Of a DNA stretch of 64,000 bases, positions 1-9,781 are shown piece after piece. Positions within the stretch are counted from its first letter, which is position 1; each line of letters starts with the position of its first letter. Origin of the DNA: Actinomycetota bacterium. Its GTDB lineage: Bacteria > Actinomycetota > Acidimicrobiia > Acidimicrobiales > RAAP-2. The stretch spans positions 1-64,000 of the forward strand of contig JAJPJD010000051.1 of the NCBI GenBank assembly GCA_021324355.1, read 5' to 3'. The position numbers and the translations under genes are program-made. The notes beneath the pieces were generated by a model. The model had not been told where the DNA came from, searched no databases, and worked only from the letters and a program-made list of their open reading frames with translations.

Positions 1-115
1 CAACTGCCGGTCCTGAGCACCGCGCATCGAAGCACCCCCGATCTCGACGACGGAACCAAGCATGGCCCGCGCCGCTCGAAATCGCGAGCACTCAAAGGGG
101 GTTTTTCAGCACCCT

Positions 116-1132
116 GCTTAGAGGCCGCGCGGATAGGGCGTGAGCAGGGATGTTGTCAAGGACTCATATGAGTAGCGATTGACCATCCACCGGTCGTGGG
201 TGTGGTCCCCGAGACAATCGGGTTGCTCACAACCACCACCCAACGACCGAATGGAGGTCCCTACATCATGCGCGCGACGGAGCCCGAGGTGGTCGATATC
301 GTCTGGGCAGCCATCGAGCCTTTGATCCCGGTCCATGCCGAGACCCATCCCCTCGGGTGCCACCGCCCACGAGCCGCCGATCGCGACTGCTTCGAGGTGA
401 TGTTGGTTCGCCTCGTGACCGGGTGCAGCTGGGAAGACGCCGAGCGACTCTGCGGGAACAAGGTGTCCGACACGACCGTGCGCCACCGGCGCGACCAATG
501 GGAGGCAGCCGGGGTCTTCAACGCCGTCGCTGAGGAGGCGATCCGGGCCTACGACAAGATCATCGGCCTCGATCTCTGCGAGGTGGCGGTCGACGGGTCG
601 CTCCACAAAAGCCCTGCTGGAGGCGAGGGAACCGGCAAGAACCCGACCGATCGGGCCAAGCTCGGGTGGAAGTGGTCGGTGCTCACCGAGAAGCATGGAA
701 TCCCCATCGGCTGGACCACCGACGGGGCCCACCGCAACGACTCCGTCCTCCTCGAACCAACCTTGGCCGACGCCGCCGAGCGGGGGCTCCTGAGCGCGGT
801 CGAGACCATCTGGCTCGACCGGGGCTACGACTCCGAGGTCACAAGGACCCGCCTGGCCGAGTTCGGCATCGCCGACGCCGTCATCGCCAAGAAGCGCAAG
901 CGGGGCGAAGCAGAAGGAACCACCACGCTCCCGATGGGACTGCGCTGGCCGGTCGAGCGAACCAACTCGTGGCTGTCCAACTTCGGGGCCCTGCGCCGCA
1001 ACACGGATCGCAAGATTTGTCATCGCCTGGCCCAGTTCGCGTTGGCCGTTGCCTTCTTGCTCACTGCAAAGCTCATCGACTGGCGCAACCGTTGGTCACC
1101 AGGATGTGTCCCTATCCGCTGAGGCTCTAAGC
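116..1132 (+). mobile_element. IS5-family-like insertion sequence with imperfect terminal inverted repeats
   Basis: Left end gcttagaggccgcgcggataggg (116-138) and reverse complement of right end (1110-1132) gcttagagcctcagcggataggg match at 19/23 positions and flank a DDE transposase ORF; TTAG/CTAA at the ends fit a YTAR/TA target. Confidence 0.88.
268..1122 (+). CDS. IS5-family DDE transposase
   Basis: ORF 196..1122, likely ATG at 268; IS5-like sequence (EVAVDGSLHKSPAGGEGTGKNPTDRAKLGWKWSVLTEKHGIPIGW ... WLDRGYDS ... WPVERTNSWLSNFGALRRNTDRK). Stop codon lies in the right TIR. Confidence 0.92.
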   Translation: MRATEPEVVDIVWAAIEPLIPVHAETHPLGCHRPRAADRDCFEVMLVRLVTGCSWEDAERLCGNKVSDTTVRHRRDQWEAAGVFNAVAEEAIRAYDKIIGLDLCEVAVDGSLHKSPAGGEGTGKNPTDRAKLGWKWSVLTEKHGIPIGWTTDGAHRNDSVLLEPTLADAAERGLLSAVETIWLDRGYDSEVTRTRLAEFGIADAVIAKKRKRGEAEGTTTLPMGLRWPVERTNSWLSNFGALRRNTDRKICHRLAQFALAVAFLLTAKLIDWRNRWSPGCVPIR

Positions 1133-1280
1133 GCTCCGCCACCGGAACAGCCATGGCAGCCAGCCGCTCTCGAGTGCTCCGGTACGGCCCTGGAGATGAG
1201 CCGGGACGGTCACGAGCTGCCCTCCTCCGTGGTCACCGCCTCGGACAGCCGCGGTGGGCGAGGAGCCTGCTTCAAGCTCG

Positions 1281-1967
1281 TCAGCCCTCCTCCTCGTTCC
1301 AGCGGCGGATCTGGCGGCCGGTCACGTCCCTGGGGGTGAGGCGGACCACGAGGTGGCGATCACCACTTGGCCACGGCTCGACGTTGAGAGGTCCGGTCTC
1401 GGTCAGCCCGTCGGAGCCCGAGGTCACCTGGGCTTCCCCTGAGGCCAGGACGCTCCAGCCTTCCCCAAGAGCTTCATCGATATGGTCGACTTCGATGCTG
1501 AGTGGCTTACCGGTACGGACTGCTCGTGCGATTGCCCCTTCACCTGTGCGGAAGACGATGTCGCCATCAATCACCCTGAAATTGACTGGGAGGGCAGTTG
1601 GCACCCCTCGTTCGTCGACGAAAACTGCTCTCCCCACTCCGCCGGCCTGGAGCAGTTGGAGGCACGTTCCTGGCTCGAGTTCGAGGAGGCGCGGGATGCC
1701 AGTAGGTGGACGCGCGTGGCCAGGTGGTAGGCCCACTCCGGCACCTCGGAGCCAGGCGACGCTGGTCTCGAGTGCACTGGCGAGCCGGGCACAGGCGGCA
1801 GGTGTTGGTCGGGCGCGCGCATGGTGTTCGAGGTATTCCAGGTATGCGGGGTGCATGCCGGCACGCTTGGCAACCTCCTCGATGTCCAGTCCGAGCGCCT
1901 TGCGGCGGGCCGCGACACGGCGGCTCAGGTCTCCGGGGTCGTCATGGTTCTCGGTGGGATCACTCAT
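1281..1967 (-). CDS. HTH (XRE-like) regulator with C-terminal pyridoxamine 5'-phosphate oxidase-like split-barrel domain
   Basis: N-terminal HTH (LSRRVAARRKALGLDIEEVAKRAGMHPAYLEYLE) then flavin split-barrel-like region (LPVNFRVIDGDIVFRTGEGAIARAVRTGKPLSIEVDHIDEALGEGWSVLASGEAQ). GAGGA upstream of ATG 1967. Confidence 0.8.
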   Translation of the reverse strand: MSDPTENHDDPGDLSRRVAARRKALGLDIEEVAKRAGMHPAYLEYLEHHARARPTPAACARLASALETSVAWLRGAGVGLPPGHARPPTGIPRLLELEPGTCLQLLQAGGVGRAVFVDERGVPTALPVNFRVIDGDIVFRTGEGAIARAVRTGKPLSIEVDHIDEALGEGWSVLASGEAQVTSGSDGLTETGPLNVEPWPSGDRHLVVRLTPRDVTGRQIRRWNEEEG

Positions 1968-2778
1968 CCTCATCATTTCCTCGGGTCTCGTCGACTTCGC
2001 CCGGTAACGATCGCGAACCGAGGTAGCGCCGTACCCGATCGGCCAGCGCGGGCGGGATGACGCTGTCGGGATCGTGCAGATGGCCGAGCGAGGTCGTGGT
2101 GCCGACCAGAGCCTGGTAGAGGGGTGGGCAGGTGGCACACCTTGCGAGGTGGGCCTCCAAGGCCGCTCGCTTACCCGTTTCCAGGTCGCCATCGATGTAG
2201 CTGGACACCTGCTCGCGTGCCTCCCAGCAACTGAGCGGCACGCCGGCATTGGCCTCGTGTCGCCGCTGTCGCTGCGAGAGAGCGCTCACGAGCATCATCC
2301 TCCCTCGTCGGATCCGCTGCTTGGCGGCAGGAAGCGAAATCCCGAGGAAGTCAGCAATCTCGTTCGCCGACCAACCCTCGGCGTCATGGAGCACAACGGC
2401 GCTGCGGTAGTGCTGGGGGAGGTGAACGAGCGCGTCGCGCAGCTCTGCTGCCGATTCGGCTCGCTCCACCACAGTCTCCGCATCGACGCTATAGGTCTCG
2501 TCACGCCAGCGTGCTTCGACATCGCTGGAACGGAGTTCGTAAGCATGCCGCCGTCCTCGGTCGATCGCGAGGTGGTAGAGGATCTGGTGGAGCCAGGTGC
2601 GGAGCGATGCCTCCGCCCGATACTGCCCAGCACGCTCAAGGGCCCGTAACACCGTATCGCCGACGAGGTCCTGTGCCTCTGCTTCGTTAGTCGTGATGGA
2701 AGACGCGTAGCGATACAGCGCGGGGAGCTCGGCTGCCACCGCGGTGCCGAAGTCCTCGGTCGCTTGGTCAGTGACCAT
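1960..2778 (-). CDS. ECF-type RNA polymerase sigma factor with fused C-terminal zf-HC2 anti-sigma-like domain
   Basis: Sigma2 (YRYASSITTNEAEAQDLVGDTVLRALE...LRTWLHQILYHLAIDRGRR) and sigma4 (LPQHYRSAVVLHDAEGWSANEIADFLGISLPAAKQRIRRGR) regions followed by HLARCATC (HX3CX2C). Start GTG/ATG uncertain (2778 or 2817). Confidence 0.85.
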   Translation of the reverse strand: MVTDQATEDFGTAVAAELPALYRYASSITTNEAEAQDLVGDTVLRALERAGQYRAEASLRTWLHQILYHLAIDRGRRHAYELRSSDVEARWRDETYSVDAETVVERAESAAELRDALVHLPQHYRSAVVLHDAEGWSANEIADFLGISLPAAKQRIRRGRMMLVSALSQRQRRHEANAGVPLSCWEAREQVSSYIDGDLETGKRAALEAHLARCATCPPLYQALVGTTTSLGHLHDPDSVIPPALADRVRRYLGSRSLPGEVDETRGNDEDE

Positions 2779-2833
2779 GTTGTCCAGTCTGCCGGATTGA
2801 TGTGTCGCGGTCGGCACACTGGCTTCTCAGCTA

Positions 2834-3085
2834 TCAAGCTGCTTGGTGCAGGTGTGAGATGTGGCGATCGCCAGGTTCAGCGTTGCCAGCACGCAGAGTT
2901 TTGGTGTGAAGCAGGCTGTAAAGGGGGCAGTAGCCGCTCATCGAAGTAACAATCATGATGGCTGCCACCACCAACAGCACAATTCCCCAGGCGGTGGTAA
3001 AACCGAGAACGCCACTCCCCGCCACCGCTCCAGCTGCGATCAGCAGCCGCAGACCTCGGTCGGATGTGCTCATGTTCTTCCTCAT
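2834..3085 (-). CDS. DUF2892-like small inner membrane protein
   Basis: Two hydrophobic segments and GYCPLYSLLHTKT, resembling the DUF2892/YgaP membrane domain. Confidence 0.7.
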   Translation of the reverse strand: MRKNMSTSDRGLRLLIAAGAVAGSGVLGFTTAWGIVLLVVAAIMIVTSMSGYCPLYSLLHTKTLRAGNAEPGDRHISHLHQAA

Positions 3086-3154
3086 CGTTCGCTCCTTTGT
3101 CGAGGATTCATGCTCTATAGACGAGCAACCTTCCCCGAGCGATACAGCCCCTTG

Positions 3155-4204
3155 TTAGGAGGAGGACGGCGGTCTTGGGATCCGGCGGAGCTCGGTGACA
3201 AGGGAGCTCACGCCGACACCGGCCACTGAGACGACCACGAGCACAAGGGGGAGACCGAGATGGTCGAGGTTGTGAACGTGAAGACCGGTCGAGATGCTGA
3301 GCGAGGCCACGTGAGGGAAGGCCACACCGAAGACACCGCCGATGATGAAGGCGATGCCACCCACCCCAAGGGTGCGTGCCGCGACCCGTAGGCCAATTTG
3401 CCGGGTGACCTCGGGTGCTGCCCGCTTACGGCGTACGAGCCATCCGACGAGCCCGCCGACGAGAACTTGGACCGCGGTCGTCCCTAGACCGAATAAGGCG
3501 CCCGGTACCCATCCGGAGGCTGATGACGGCATCTGGGGCGCGAGCACGGTGTAGACGATCACCGCGAACGCACCGAACCCCCAACCAGCAATGAAACCGT
3601 GCACGGCAGGCATCCAGGGCCTTGGATCCATAAGGTCCGGCTCGTTGCAGTCAGTGCACGGATCCTCTGACCACCGGGGTGGCGGTGCGATCGTCACTCC
3701 CCCGTGAACGTGAGCGTGAAGGTGCGTGCCTTTTCCCTCCGTTGCGGCTGCGTCCTGGGTGCCGACCGTTGCCAAGCCTCCGGAGCGAACCCGAGCAGCA
3801 TGCGCCGACCTCTCGTGGAGGTGAAAGTCGAAGTGCCAGGGCAGGCGGCCACCGTGGATGTAGCGAGCTGCCCAGATCATCGCCAGGCCGACAACGATAT
3901 AGACGATGTAATCGCCCCTCGAGCCTAGGGTGAGGAATGGAGCAAGGGCGAGGTACGCGAGCTCACTTGCCAACGAACGCTGAAAGGTGAAGGCGAGGGA
4001 GAAGATCAGGGCGTTTCGCATCCCGGCCCGGCTCGAATAGCCACCGACAGCATAGGAGAAAGTGATCGGCCACGTGTGCTCGTCGGGAGTAATCCCGTGC
4101 ACCATCCCCAACAAGAAGGCGGTGGCCAGAACAGCCCACAGAGCAAGTCCAGTGTGTGGGTTCCAAAGATTGAGCGCTAAGGTCGGCGCACTCGTCAGCA
4201 TCAT
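3155..4204 (-). CDS. Polytopic membrane protein, NicO/UreH/TauE-like putative metal transporter
   Basis: Multiple TM segments, HGITPDEH motif near the N-terminus, His-rich loop HLHAHVHGG and CTDC; start taken at the second Met cluster. Confidence 0.55.
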   Translation of the reverse strand: MMLTSAPTLALNLWNPHTGLALWAVLATAFLLGMVHGITPDEHTWPITFSYAVGGYSSRAGMRNALIFSLAFTFQRSLASELAYLALAPFLTLGSRGDYIVYIVVGLAMIWAARYIHGGRLPWHFDFHLHERSAHAARVRSGGLATVGTQDAAATEGKGTHLHAHVHGGVTIAPPPRWSEDPCTDCNEPDLMDPRPWMPAVHGFIAGWGFGAFAVIVYTVLAPQMPSSASGWVPGALFGLGTTAVQVLVGGLVGWLVRRKRAAPEVTRQIGLRVAARTLGVGGIAFIIGGVFGVAFPHVASLSISTGLHVHNLDHLGLPLVLVVVSVAGVGVSSLVTELRRIPRPPSSS

Positions 4205-4459
4205 GCGGTCTGGCTTGTCTTGGTTCCAAGTGCGAGAGTAACCCGGCTCCGTCCCACCGACCACGTGACGTGACTCTCAGTATCGGAGGGCTGGCTAGTC
4301 CATGGGGTGCGGGACAGATTCGAGCGTTCGGTGGCCTTTCCTTGGTTGACTAGTACCGACGATGCCCTGTCCTGACGCGCGACTGGTTCGTACCGGCGTC
4401 GAGCTGGCCAACGATCCCGAGGCGGGACTGGCTCCCTGAGGGAGGGCCTATCACGTGAT

Positions 4460-4483
4460 CCGGGTCGGGCGACTTCGACCCGG
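4460..4483 (-). terminator. Candidate hairpin terminator downstream of aceE
   Basis: ccgggtcg-ggcgactt-cgacccgg: perfect 8-bp stem, 8-nt loop, between the convergent ends of the region; no U tract. Confidence 0.3.
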
Positions 4484-4545
4484 AAGGGCTGAGCGGGTCC
4501 TGAGGAGCGGGTGCTTCGGTCGCCAACCAGCCCGGTCGACGATCT

Positions 4546-7251
4546 TCAGAGCCCGAGCGGACCAGGAGCCTTCGCATCGACCCCGAACGAGTGAATGGCC
4601 TTGGTCACCTCTTCGGGGTCGCCATGGCCGTGGCGGGCGAGGGACGACAGGACGGCGATCACGGTGTGGGCCGCATCCACTTCGAAGTACCGGCGAAGTG
4701 CCGCTCGAGAGTCGGAGCGGCCGAAGCCGTCGGTCCCCAAGGAGGTGAAGGGCCGCTCGACCCACCGGCTGACCTGGTCCGGCACCGCGCACAGGTAGTC
4801 CGTCACAGCGACGACCGGGTCTTCCCCCCTGCCCAGCTGGCTGGTCACGAAGGGAACGGCGGCCTCGGCTTCGGGATGCAGCCGATTGTGCCGCTCCGAC
4901 GCCAGCGCGTCGCTGCGCAACTCGGACCACGAGGTGACCGACCAGGTATCGCAGCCAACCCCGAACTGATCGGAGAGAATCGCCCGGGCCTCGTCAGCCA
5001 CCTGCCACATCGGCCCCGAGAACAAGATGGTGGCCCGACGCCGGTGTCCCTCGACTGGTGGGCGGAATTGGTACATACCTCGCAGGACTCCAGTCCGAAC
5101 TCGCTCGCCATCGGCGCCATCGGGGAGAGGAGGCATGGGGTAGTTCTCGTTGTAGAGGGTGAGGTAGAAGAACCGGTCCTCTTTCTGGTCCCCGAGGATT
5201 CGGCGTACCGCCTCTTCGACGATGATCGCGAGCTCGTATGCGAAGGCAGGGTCGTAGATGCGGGCTGCCGGGTTGGTCGAGGCAAGCAGCGGGGAGTGGC
5301 CGTCGTCATGTTGGAGGCCCTCTCCTTGGAGGGTGGTCCGGCCGGCGGTGCAGCCGGCGAGGATGCCGCGGCCCCGAATGTCGCCGAGCGCCCAGGTCAG
5401 GTCGCCGACCCGCTGGAAACCGAACATCGAGTAAAAGAGGTAGATCGGCAGCATCGGATGGGCCCAGGTCGCGTAGGACGTTGCCAACGCGATGAAGCTG
5501 GCCATGGCGCCGGCCTCGGTAATGCCTTCCTCGAGGACCTGGCCGGACTGGCTCTCCGCGTACCGCAGTGCGAGGTCGGCGTCGACCGGCGTGTAGCGCT
5601 GGCCTTCGGGGGCATAGATCTTGGACTCCGAGATGATCGGCTCGAGTCCGAACGTGCGAGCCTCGTCCGGCACGATGGGCACGACCCGTTCGCCGATGTT
5701 TGGATCCCGCACCAGGTTGCGGAGCAAGCGGACGAAGGCCATCGTGGTGGAGACCGACTGCCCCCCCGACCCGGCGATGAGGTCGGCGAAGGCCTTGGGG
5801 TCAGCGGTCACCGGGTGGGCCGGTCGGACCACCCGGGCGGGGAGCGGGCCGTTCAGGAGCTTGCGCCGGGCCATCAGGTACTCGTGGGCCTCCGAGCCCT
5901 CCGGGGGTCGGTAGTAGGGGGGGAGCTCGGCCTCGAGGGCCGAGTCCGGGATCTCCTCTTGGAGGTAGAGGCGATCGCGCAGGGCCAGCAGCTGCGCCTT
6001 GTTCATTCTCTTGATCTGGTGGGTGGCGTTGCGGGCTTCGATCTCCGGGCCCAGGGTCCAACCCTTGATCGTCTTGGCCAGGATGGCCGTCGGCGCATCG
6101 TGCTGCTCGGTGGCCAGCTTGTAGGCGGCGTAGAGCTTGCGGTAATCGTGGCCGCCTCTCGGAAGGGTGCGGAGCTCGTCGTCGCTCAGGTGCTCGACCA
6201 GACGCCGCAGGCGGGGGTCAGGGCCGAAGAAGTGTTCGCGGATGTAGGCGCCCGACTCGGTCGCGTACTTCTGGAACTCCCCGTCGACCGTGGTGTTCAT
6301 CTTGTCCAGCAGCACACCGTCGACGTCTCGGGCCAGCAGCTCGTCCCAACGCGAGCCCCAGATGACCTTGATCACGTTCCAGCCGGCCCCACGGAACAGC
6401 GCCTCGAGCTCCTGCATGATCTTCCCGTTGCCCCGAACCGGCCCGTCGAGGCGTTGGAGGTTGCAGTTGACCACGAAGATCAGATTGCCCAGATGCTCTC
6501 GCCCGGCCACTCCGAGCGCCCCGATCGACTCGGGTTCGTCCATCTCCCCGTCGCCCACGAAGCACCACACACGGCTCTCGCTCGTGTCCACCAGCCGACG
6601 GAGGTGGAGATACTTGTTCACATGGGCTTGGTAGACCGCAGCGATCGGGCCAAGACCCATGGACACGGTGGGGAATTCCCAGAAGTCGGGCAGCAGGCGC
6701 GGGTGCGGGTAGCTGGGTAGCCCGTTCCCGCCGACCTCCCGGCGGAAGTTGTCGAGCTGCTCCTCGCTGAGGCGACCTTCGATGTAGGCGCGGGCGTAGA
6801 TGCCGGGCGAGGCATGGCCCTGGATGAACACTTGGTCGCCGGCGGCCCCGTTCGCCTTGCCCCGGAAGAAGTGGTTGAAGCCGACCTCATAGAGCGAGGC
6901 CGAGCTGGCGTAGGTGGAGAGGTGCCCCCCGATCCCTTCGGAACGGGCGTTGGCTCGGGTCACCATGACCGCCGCGTTCCACCGGATGTAGGCCCGGATC
7001 CGACGCTCCAGGTGCTCGTCGCCCGGGAACCACGGCTCCTGGTCGGCCGGGATGGTGTTCACGTAGGGGGTGGAGACCGTGGCTGGGAAGTCCACCTGCA
7101 GGCTCCGGGCCCGTTCGAGCAGCCGCATCAGCAGGTAGCGGGCTCGGGGCCGCCCACGGGTGGACACCACCGCGGCGAAGGAGTCGAGCCATTCGTCGGT
7201 CTCGGTGGGGTCGGTGTCGGGGATCTGATGCGAGACGCCATCGAAGAGCAT
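4546..7251 (-). CDS. aceE: Pyruvate dehydrogenase E1 component, homodimeric type
   Basis: 901-aa ORF with AceE-like sequence throughout (GGHLSTYASSASLYEVGFNHFFRG; VWCFVGDGEMDEPESIGAL; ThDP region). Confidence 0.96.
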   Translation of the reverse strand: MLFDGVSHQIPDTDPTETDEWLDSFAAVVSTRGRPRARYLLMRLLERARSLQVDFPATVSTPYVNTIPADQEPWFPGDEHLERRIRAYIRWNAAVMVTRANARSEGIGGHLSTYASSASLYEVGFNHFFRGKANGAAGDQVFIQGHASPGIYARAYIEGRLSEEQLDNFRREVGGNGLPSYPHPRLLPDFWEFPTVSMGLGPIAAVYQAHVNKYLHLRRLVDTSESRVWCFVGDGEMDEPESIGALGVAGREHLGNLIFVVNCNLQRLDGPVRGNGKIMQELEALFRGAGWNVIKVIWGSRWDELLARDVDGVLLDKMNTTVDGEFQKYATESGAYIREHFFGPDPRLRRLVEHLSDDELRTLPRGGHDYRKLYAAYKLATEQHDAPTAILAKTIKGWTLGPEIEARNATHQIKRMNKAQLLALRDRLYLQEEIPDSALEAELPPYYRPPEGSEAHEYLMARRKLLNGPLPARVVRPAHPVTADPKAFADLIAGSGGQSVSTTMAFVRLLRNLVRDPNIGERVVPIVPDEARTFGLEPIISESKIYAPEGQRYTPVDADLALRYAESQSGQVLEEGITEAGAMASFIALATSYATWAHPMLPIYLFYSMFGFQRVGDLTWALGDIRGRGILAGCTAGRTTLQGEGLQHDDGHSPLLASTNPAARIYDPAFAYELAIIVEEAVRRILGDQKEDRFFYLTLYNENYPMPPLPDGADGERVRTGVLRGMYQFRPPVEGHRRRATILFSGPMWQVADEARAILSDQFGVGCDTWSVTSWSELRSDALASERHNRLHPEAEAAVPFVTSQLGRGEDPVVAVTDYLCAVPDQVSRWVERPFTSLGTDGFGRSDSRAALRRYFEVDAAHTVIAVLSSLARHGHGDPEEVTKAIHSFGVDAKAPGPLGL

Positions 7252-7342
7252 GGGTCCATGTTCCCACCATCACGCCGGCCCACCGGCCCGCCTCGGGCCG
7301 GGGGTCGACCGTCGGCGGCGGGGTCGGTAGTACACAGGAGGG

Positions 7343-7807
7343 GTGCACCCGCCGGCCGAGCCCCTCACCGTCTACACCGACGGCTCCTGCCTCGGGAACC
7401 CCGGGCCCGGCGGCTGGGCATGGGTCGTGCCCGAGGGACCGAGCGACAGCGGGGGCGAGGCCCGGACCACCAACCAGCGCATGGAGATCACTGCGGTGCT
7501 CGAGGCGCTGCGATCGCTCGGCCGGGACGACCCAAAGCGAGCGGTCCGGGTGGTGAGCGACTCGAGCTACGTGGTGCGCTGCTTCCAGGACGGCTGGTGG
7601 CAAGGGTGGCTCCGCCGAGGCTGGCGCAATGCCGCCGGCAAGCCGGTGGCCAACCGAGACCTGTGGGAGCCGCTGCTCGAGCTGGCGCTCCGGTCAGGCC
7701 GGACCGTCGACTTTGCGTGGGTGAAGGGCCACAGCGGCGACCCGTGGAACGACGTCGTCGACCAGCTCGCACTGGCAGCAGCAATGGCTGCTCGCAGCGG
7801 CGCCTGA
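7343..7807 (+). CDS. rnhA: Ribonuclease HI
   Basis: YTDGSCLGNPGPGGWAWV, TTNQRMEITAVLEAL, SDSSYVV, WVKGHSGDPWNDVVDQLA; GTG start. Confidence 0.92.
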   Translation: MHPPAEPLTVYTDGSCLGNPGPGGWAWVVPEGPSDSGGEARTTNQRMEITAVLEALRSLGRDDPKRAVRVVSDSSYVVRCFQDGWWQGWLRRGWRNAAGKPVANRDLWEPLLELALRSGRTVDFAWVKGHSGDPWNDVVDQLALAAAMAARSGA

Positions 7808-7832
7808 GTTGGGCGGCGACGGGGCCAGCCCG

Positions 7833-7838
7833 TAGCAT
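7833..7838 (+). promoter_or_regulatory. Candidate leaderless -10 element (TAGCAT) for the SDR gene at 7847
   Basis: TAGCAT ends 8 nt before ATG; no clear SD. Confidence 0.45.
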
Positions 7839-7846
7839 CGGCGGCC

Positions 7847-8608
7847 ATGGAACTCACCAACAGCTCGGCCATCGTGACCGGTGGCGCTTCTGGCCTCGGG
7901 GCCGCAACCGTCCGTGCGCTGGCCGAACGCGGGGCCAGGGTCGTGGTGTTCGACCGCAACGAGTCCGGCGCCAAGCAGGTGGCGGCGGAGGTGGACGGCC
8001 ACGCCCACGTCGGTGACGTCACCGACCCCGAGGACTGCCAGCGGGCAGTGGACGCGGCCGCCGAGGCAGCGCCGCTCAGGGTGGCGGTCAACTGCGCCGG
8101 GACCGGCTGGGCCGAGCGGGTCATCAACCGGGAGGGCAAGCCCCACGACCTCCGGGCCTTCGAGTTCATCATGCGGCTCAACGTGATCGGCACCTTCAAC
8201 GTGATGACCCGAGCGGCGGCGGCGATGGCCCGGACCGAGCCGTTGGAGGACGGGGAGCGGGGCGTGATCGTCAACACTGCGTCGGTCGCAGCGTTCGACG
8301 GCCAGATCGGGCAGCTCGCCTACTCGGCGTCCAAAGGCGCGGTGGTGGGAATGACCCTTCCCGCGGCCCGCGACCTGTCGGTGGTGGGGATCCGGGTGCT
8401 CACCATCGCCCCCGGTCTGTTCGACACCCCGCTGCTGGCGACGCTGCCCGAGGAGCAGCGTCGGGCCCTCGGGGCCTCGGTGCTCTTCCCCAAGGTGCTG
8501 GGCAGGCCGGCGCAGTATGCACAGCTGGTGGTGGACATCGTGGGGAACCGCTACCTCAACGCCGAGGTGATCCGTCTCGACGGCGGTATCCGGATGCCGC
8601 CGCGCTGA
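7847..8608 (+). CDS. SDR-family dehydrogenase, 3-hydroxyacyl-CoA dehydrogenase type 2 (HSD10)-like
   Basis: TGGASGLGAATV, NCAGTG, NTASVAAFDGQIGQLAYSASKGAVVGMTLPAARDL, IAPGLFDTPLL. Confidence 0.88.
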   Translation: MELTNSSAIVTGGASGLGAATVRALAERGARVVVFDRNESGAKQVAAEVDGHAHVGDVTDPEDCQRAVDAAAEAAPLRVAVNCAGTGWAERVINREGKPHDLRAFEFIMRLNVIGTFNVMTRAAAAMARTEPLEDGERGVIVNTASVAAFDGQIGQLAYSASKGAVVGMTLPAARDLSVVGIRVLTIAPGLFDTPLLATLPEEQRRALGASVLFPKVLGRPAQYAQLVVDIVGNRYLNAEVIRLDGGIRMPPR

Positions 8609-8618
8609 GGGAGGGATC

Positions 8619-9626
8619 GTGCGGTACCGGGAGGCCGGGGGGGCCCGGGTCTCAGTGGTGGGCCTGGGGTGCTGGCAGTTCGGGTCGCGCGAGTGGGGTT
8701 ACGGCGAGGCCTATGCCCGCGAAGTCGCCCCAGAACTGGTGCAACGCTGCCTCGACCTCGGGATCACGCTCTTCGACACTGCGGAGATCTACGGGTTCGG
8801 GCGCTCCGAGCGCATCCTGGGGGCGGCCTTGGGCGAGCGACGACCCGAGGCCTTCGTGGCGACCAAGCTCTTCCCGGTTCTGCCGATTGACCCGGTCGTC
8901 GGTCGTCGGGCCCGGGCCAGCGCCGAGCGGCTGGGGACCGAAGTGCTGGACCTCTACCAGCTCCACTGGCCCAACCCGGTCGTGCCCCTGTCGGCGACCA
9001 TGGGCGCGTTGGCGCGGCTGCGCCGCCAAGGGCTGGTCGCCCACGTCGGGGTCTCCAACTTCAACCTCGCCCAGTGGCAGCAGGCCGAGGACCTGCTGGG
9101 GGTTCCGGTGGTGTCCAACCAGGTCCGCTACAACCTGATCGACCGACGGATCGAGCGGGACCTGTTGCCCTGGGCCCGAGAGCGTGGCCGGCTGGTCATC
9201 GCCTACAGCCCGTTGCAGCAAGGGCTCCTCTCTGCTCGCTACGGCCCCGACGATCGGCCCAGGGACCTTCGAGCGAACAGCCCGGCCTTCCTCCCCGAGA
9301 ACCTGCGTCGGCTCGGGCCGCTGCTCGAGGTGCTGCGCCGGGTGGCGGCCGCCCACCAGGCCACTCCGGCCCAGGTGGCTCTGGCCTGGCTGCTGCGCCG
9401 CGATCCGGTGGTGGTCATCCCGGGGGCCTCCTCGCGCTCGCAGGCCGAGTCCAACGCCGACGCGGCGGAGCTCGAGCTGAGCGCGGCCGAAGACGAGGAG
9501 CTGACCGCCGCCTCCGACGCCTTCCAGCCCCTTCGGGGACCCGACGCCTACCGGGCGCTTGCTCGCCAAGGGGTCGAGCGGCTTGGGGCCCGTCTCCGAG
9601 GGATCGCCGAGGGTCTCCGAGCCTGA
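8619..9626 (+). CDS. Aldo/keto reductase family protein
   Basis: GITLFDTAEIYGFGRSERILG, DLYQLHWP, HVGVSNFNLAQWQ, AYSPLQQGLLS; gggaggg SD then GTG. Confidence 0.92.
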   Translation: MRYREAGGARVSVVGLGCWQFGSREWGYGEAYAREVAPELVQRCLDLGITLFDTAEIYGFGRSERILGAALGERRPEAFVATKLFPVLPIDPVVGRRARASAERLGTEVLDLYQLHWPNPVVPLSATMGALARLRRQGLVAHVGVSNFNLAQWQQAEDLLGVPVVSNQVRYNLIDRRIERDLLPWARERGRLVIAYSPLQQGLLSARYGPDDRPRDLRANSPAFLPENLRRLGPLLEVLRRVAAAHQATPAQVALAWLLRRDPVVVIPGASSRSQAESNADAAELELSAAEDEELTAASDAFQPLRGPDAYRALARQGVERLGARLRGIAEGLRA

Positions 9627-9781
9627 GCCAGGACGGCGGCCGCTCGACCGTCCGATGCCATCGGCCCCGCAGCCCGCCGGGCCGGTCGCCGCTCTGGCGA
9701 TCCACCGCCTCGAGCAGGCCCGATGGCACAATTTTGTTCGTCCTCCTTCACCTGCGCGGTGATCGGGTGCTCCGGTGAGGC

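Noticed and set aside
118-1023. 301-aa minus-strand ORF covering the transposase
   Set aside because: Shadow ORF; the plus strand has the IS5 transposase and its stop lies in the TIR.
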